Source: Candidatus Paceibacter normanii SCGC AAA255-P19 (GTDB lineage: Bacteria; Patescibacteriota; Minisyncoccia; Minisyncoccales; Paceibacteraceae). Taken from it: a stretch of 7,823 nucleotides of DNA. Below the pieces are notes generated by a model. It made no database searches, was not told the origin of the DNA, and saw only the letters and a list, made by a program, of their open reading frames with translations. Below, piece after piece: positions 6,247 through 7,823 of the stretch. The DNA is taken from assembly GCA_000398025.1 (NCBI GenBank), contig ASKX01000018.1, positions 1 through 7,823 on the forward strand, in the 5' to 3' direction. The position numbers and the translations under genes were made by a program. Position 1 is the stretch's first letter. Each line of letters begins with the position of its first letter.

Positions 6247-6271
6247 TAAACAAAAGGCCTAGTCAAGGCCT
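6247..6271 (-). terminator. Probable intrinsic terminator after rodA
   Basis: The minus strand reads AGGCCT-TGACT-AGGCCT followed by TTTTGTTT. This is a 6-bp GC-rich stem (6271-6266 with 6260-6255), a 5-nt loop and a mostly U tract, starting about 31 bp after the rodA stop. It would separate the ligA-rodA transcript from the surface cluster. The stem is short and the U tract is interrupted by one G, so termination may be partial. Confidence 0.6.
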
Positions 6272-6275
6272 AAGT

Positions 6276-6284
6276 TGTGGATAA
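6276..6284 (-). promoter_or_regulatory. DnaA box (TTATCCACA, perfect consensus)
   Basis: The minus strand carries TTATCCACA, the strongest form of the DnaA box, between the rodA stop and its terminator. With the box at 6220-6228 it gives two inverted boxes in 65 bp of AT-rich DNA. Confidence 0.55.
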
Positions 6285-6302
6285 GTTTTAACTATAAAAA
6301 AC

Positions 6303-7382
6303 CTATCGGATTTTTATGTTTTGGAGAATACCCAAAGCAGCAAAAGTGGCTATTAAACTGCTTCCACCGTAACTAACCAAAGGCAGAGAAATGCCGATTA
6401 TCGGTAAGACTCCCAAGTTCATACCGATATGAATGAAAATTTGAGAAATCAAAAGAATAGCTAGGCCCGAAACAAAAAGCCGAGGGAAATTGCTCTCAGC
6501 TGATATGGCAATTTTCACAATCCGCCAGATCAAAATCGCAAATAAAAGAAACAGGAAGGCTACTCCCAATAACCCTGTCTCTTCGGCAATAGCCGAAAAG
6601 ATAAAATCGGTCTGAGGCTCAGTTAAAAAACCATATTGAGTCTGAGATCCTTGGCCAATTCCTTGACCGAAAAGGCCACCCGAGCCAATGGCAATTTTAG
6701 CTTGATTTTGGCTCCAAGATATTCCCAGGGGCTCTATCGGATAAATAAAACTTGAAATTCTTTCTTTCTGATAATCTTTCAGTAAAAAGGACCAGCTCAA
6801 GATTAAAATCATGAGAAGGCATAAAACTAAAATTAAAAAGTGACGAAGTTTTATTCCAGAAATAATCAACACTCCTACCCAGAGGGCAGCTAAAATTAAA
6901 ACTGAACCCAAATCTGGCTGAAGAAAAATCAAGGAAGCTGGTATTAAAACATAAAAACCAGAAAGTAAAATGTGCCTCACTCGATACATTTCGATGTGGC
7001 GCATAGAGAAGTATTTAGCCAATAAAACAATCAAAATAATTTTGGTAAATTCTATAGGGTCCACGTAAATCGGCCCCACTTTATACCATCCTTTTACTCC
7101 TCTGATTTCTGGAGCGAAAAAGAAAAGTCCAGCTAAACCCGCCAAGCAAAGAAAATAGAGAATTAAAATTAAATAAGGATCTTCTCTCAAAGCCCGCCAA
7201 TCAAAGAAACTCAAGAGAAGCATTAAAAGAATAGCGATGCCAAAAAAAATAATCTGTTTCTTAAAATTCAAAAAATCCCCCTGGCCAAGGGAGGAACTAT
7301 AGATTGATGAAAGCCCGATGCCAACCAACAGTAAAGCAACGGTAATTAAAAGCCAATCTAATTGTTTAAAATGCTGCCACAT
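6303..7382 (-). CDS. rodA: SEDS peptidoglycan glycosyltransferase RodA
   Basis: Integral membrane polymerase of the SEDS family, which joins lipid II into glycan strands together with a class B PBP for cell elongation. About ten hydrophobic segments span the protein. Residue numbers here count from the TTG at 7385; subtract one for the ATG start. Family landmarks: 'RGVKGWYKVG' with Trp100, 'LQPDLGS' (155-161), 'SWSQNQAKIAIGSGGLFGQG' (223-242), the extracellular 'EPQTDFIF' with the likely catalytic Asp260, and 'GISLPLVSYGGSS' (331-343). The usual QPSE after the Trp segment reads DPIE here. Length (359 aa) is typical. The start is set at ATG 7382 because it forms a TGATG junction with the ligA stop; an in-frame TTG at 7385 is less likely. 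RodA is preferred to FtsW from overall similarity and lack of division-gene neighbours, but the two are hard to separate by eye. Confidence 0.9.
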   Translation of the reverse strand: MWQHFKQLDWLLITVALLLVGIGLSSIYSSSLGQGDFLNFKKQIIFFGIAILLMLLLSFFDWRALREDPYLILILYFLCLAGLAGLFFFAPEIRGVKGWYKVGPIYVDPIEFTKIILIVLLAKYFSMRHIEMYRVRHILLSGFYVLIPASLIFLQPDLGSVLILAALWVGVLIISGIKLRHFLILVLCLLMILILSWSFLLKDYQKERISSFIYPIEPLGISWSQNQAKIAIGSGGLFGQGIGQGSQTQYGFLTEPQTDFIFSAIAEETGLLGVAFLFLLFAILIWRIVKIAISAESNFPRLFVSGLAILLISQIFIHIGMNLGVLPIIGISLPLVSYGGSSLIATFAALGILQNIKIR

Positions 7383-7823
7383 CAATCAGATAGTAATTTA
7401 AGAAATTCTTTTTCAGTTATTGTTTTAACGCCTAGTTTTTGGGCTTCGGCAAGCTTGGAACCAGGATTTTCACCGGCTACCAAGTAATCAGTTTGTTTGC
7501 TAAGGGAACTAGCGGGATGTCCTCCTAACATTCTTATTTTTCTTTCGGCTTCCGAACGAGTCAAAGCTTCTAAAGTTCCGGTTAAAACAAAGGCGAGCCC
7601 CTGGAGTTTTCTGCCTACTTTTTCTGGCGGCAATATCTTTACTCCGACTTTTAATAAACTTTCAATTAGTTTTTGGTTTTTCTTTGATTGAAACCAATCG
7701 TGAATACTTTTAGCCACTATCCCTCCAATATCGGGAATTTTTTCTAAATCTTCTTTAGAGGCCTTTTCCAATTTATCAATACTACCAAGATAATTGGCTA
7801 TCGCAATAGCCGTCTCCTCCCCT
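7382..7823 (-). CDS. ligA: NAD-dependent DNA ligase LigA, C-terminal part (5' end outside window)
   Basis: 146 residues are visible, open at the right edge. LigA seals nicks in duplex DNA using NAD+ and acts in replication and repair. The visible part begins inside the helix-hairpin-helix domain ('GEETAIAIANYLGSIDKL...IPDIGGIVAKSIHDWF', matching the family's GEETA and PGIG hairpin). It continues through a linker to a BRCT domain ('LQGLAFVLTGTLEALTRSEAERKIRMLGGHPASSLSKQTDYLVAGENPGSKLAEAQKLGVKTITEKEFLKLL'). The adenylation, OB and zinc domains lie upstream, outside the window. The TGA stop (7384-7382) overlaps the rodA ATG in a TGATG junction, so the two genes are translationally coupled. The TTG at 7771 is only an internal codon, not a start. 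Confidence 0.95.
   Translation of the reverse strand, partial: GEETAIAIANYLGSIDKLEKASKEDLEKIPDIGGIVAKSIHDWFQSKKNQKLIESLLKVGVKILPPEKVGRKLQGLAFVLTGTLEALTRSEAERKIRMLGGHPASSLSKQTDYLVAGENPGSKLAEAQKLGVKTITEKEFLKLLSD

Noticed and set aside
6085..6250. Minus-strand sigma-70 promoter for the HTH/surface cluster
   Set aside because: Several TATAAA- or TATAGT-like hexamers exist, but none has an acceptable -35 at 16-18 bp, so no specific site can be supported.
6220..6284. Calling this region the chromosomal origin
   Set aside because: Only two DnaA boxes are present, with no dnaA or dnaN nearby and no skew data. It is kept as a finding, not annotated as an origin.
7383..7385. TTG as the rodA start
   Set aside because: The next codon is ATG and forms a TGATG junction with the ligA stop, a common coupled arrangement. 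No Shine-Dalgarno favours the TTG.
1..7823. CRISPR arrays, tRNA or rRNA genes, insertion sequences, phage attachment sites
   Set aside because: No regular repeat-spacer pattern, no tRNA- or rRNA-like sequence, no transposase and no flanking terminal repeats were seen on either strand.

Overview
The window looks like chromosomal DNA of an uncultivated Patescibacteria (CPR) bacterium. This is inferred from protein architecture, not from a marker gene. The signs are a cytoplasmic helix-turn-helix domain joined to one membrane helix and an extracellular tail, large surface proteins ending in a beta-rich module that closes with 'TYI.T.TF', and compact overlapping genes. The code appears standard (TGA is used as stop). 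Every protein gene lies on the minus strand, so transcription of coding genes runs from high to low coordinates.

Layout in transcription order: the C-terminal end of NAD-dependent DNA ligase ligA (7823-7382, cut by the window edge), joined by a TGATG stop/start to the SEDS glycan polymerase rodA (7382-6303). A compact hairpin terminator follows. A 218-bp AT-rich intergenic region (6302-6085) then holds two consensus DnaA boxes and, on the PLUS strand, a perfect TTGACA-16-TATAAT promoter. That promoter would start a roughly 64-nt RNA that folds into one long hairpin and ends in seven U. This candidate small RNA is the most unusual item in the window.

Beyond it lies a four-gene surface cluster. 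First is a membrane-anchored HTH protein (6084-5008). It overlaps by GTGA a 652-aa secreted LamG/fibronectin-type protein (5011-3053). After 62 bp comes a 770-aa secreted protein (2990-678) built from flagellin-IN-like and other beta modules. After 19 bp comes a secreted DUF916-like protein (658-1, cut by the edge). The two large proteins share a C-terminal module, in each case with signs of nested domain insertion. Together with the DUF916-like protein they resemble, in layout only, the WxL/DUF916 surface systems of Firmicutes.

A possible link between the parts: the loop of the small RNA is complementary over 10 and 9 nt to two sites in the leader of the 770-aa gene, which has no recognisable Shine-Dalgarno sequence. 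One arm of the RNA is complementary over 8 nt to the Shine-Dalgarno region of the DUF916-like gene. The same 9-mer could instead be a DNA operator for the HTH protein. Both ideas are untested inference.
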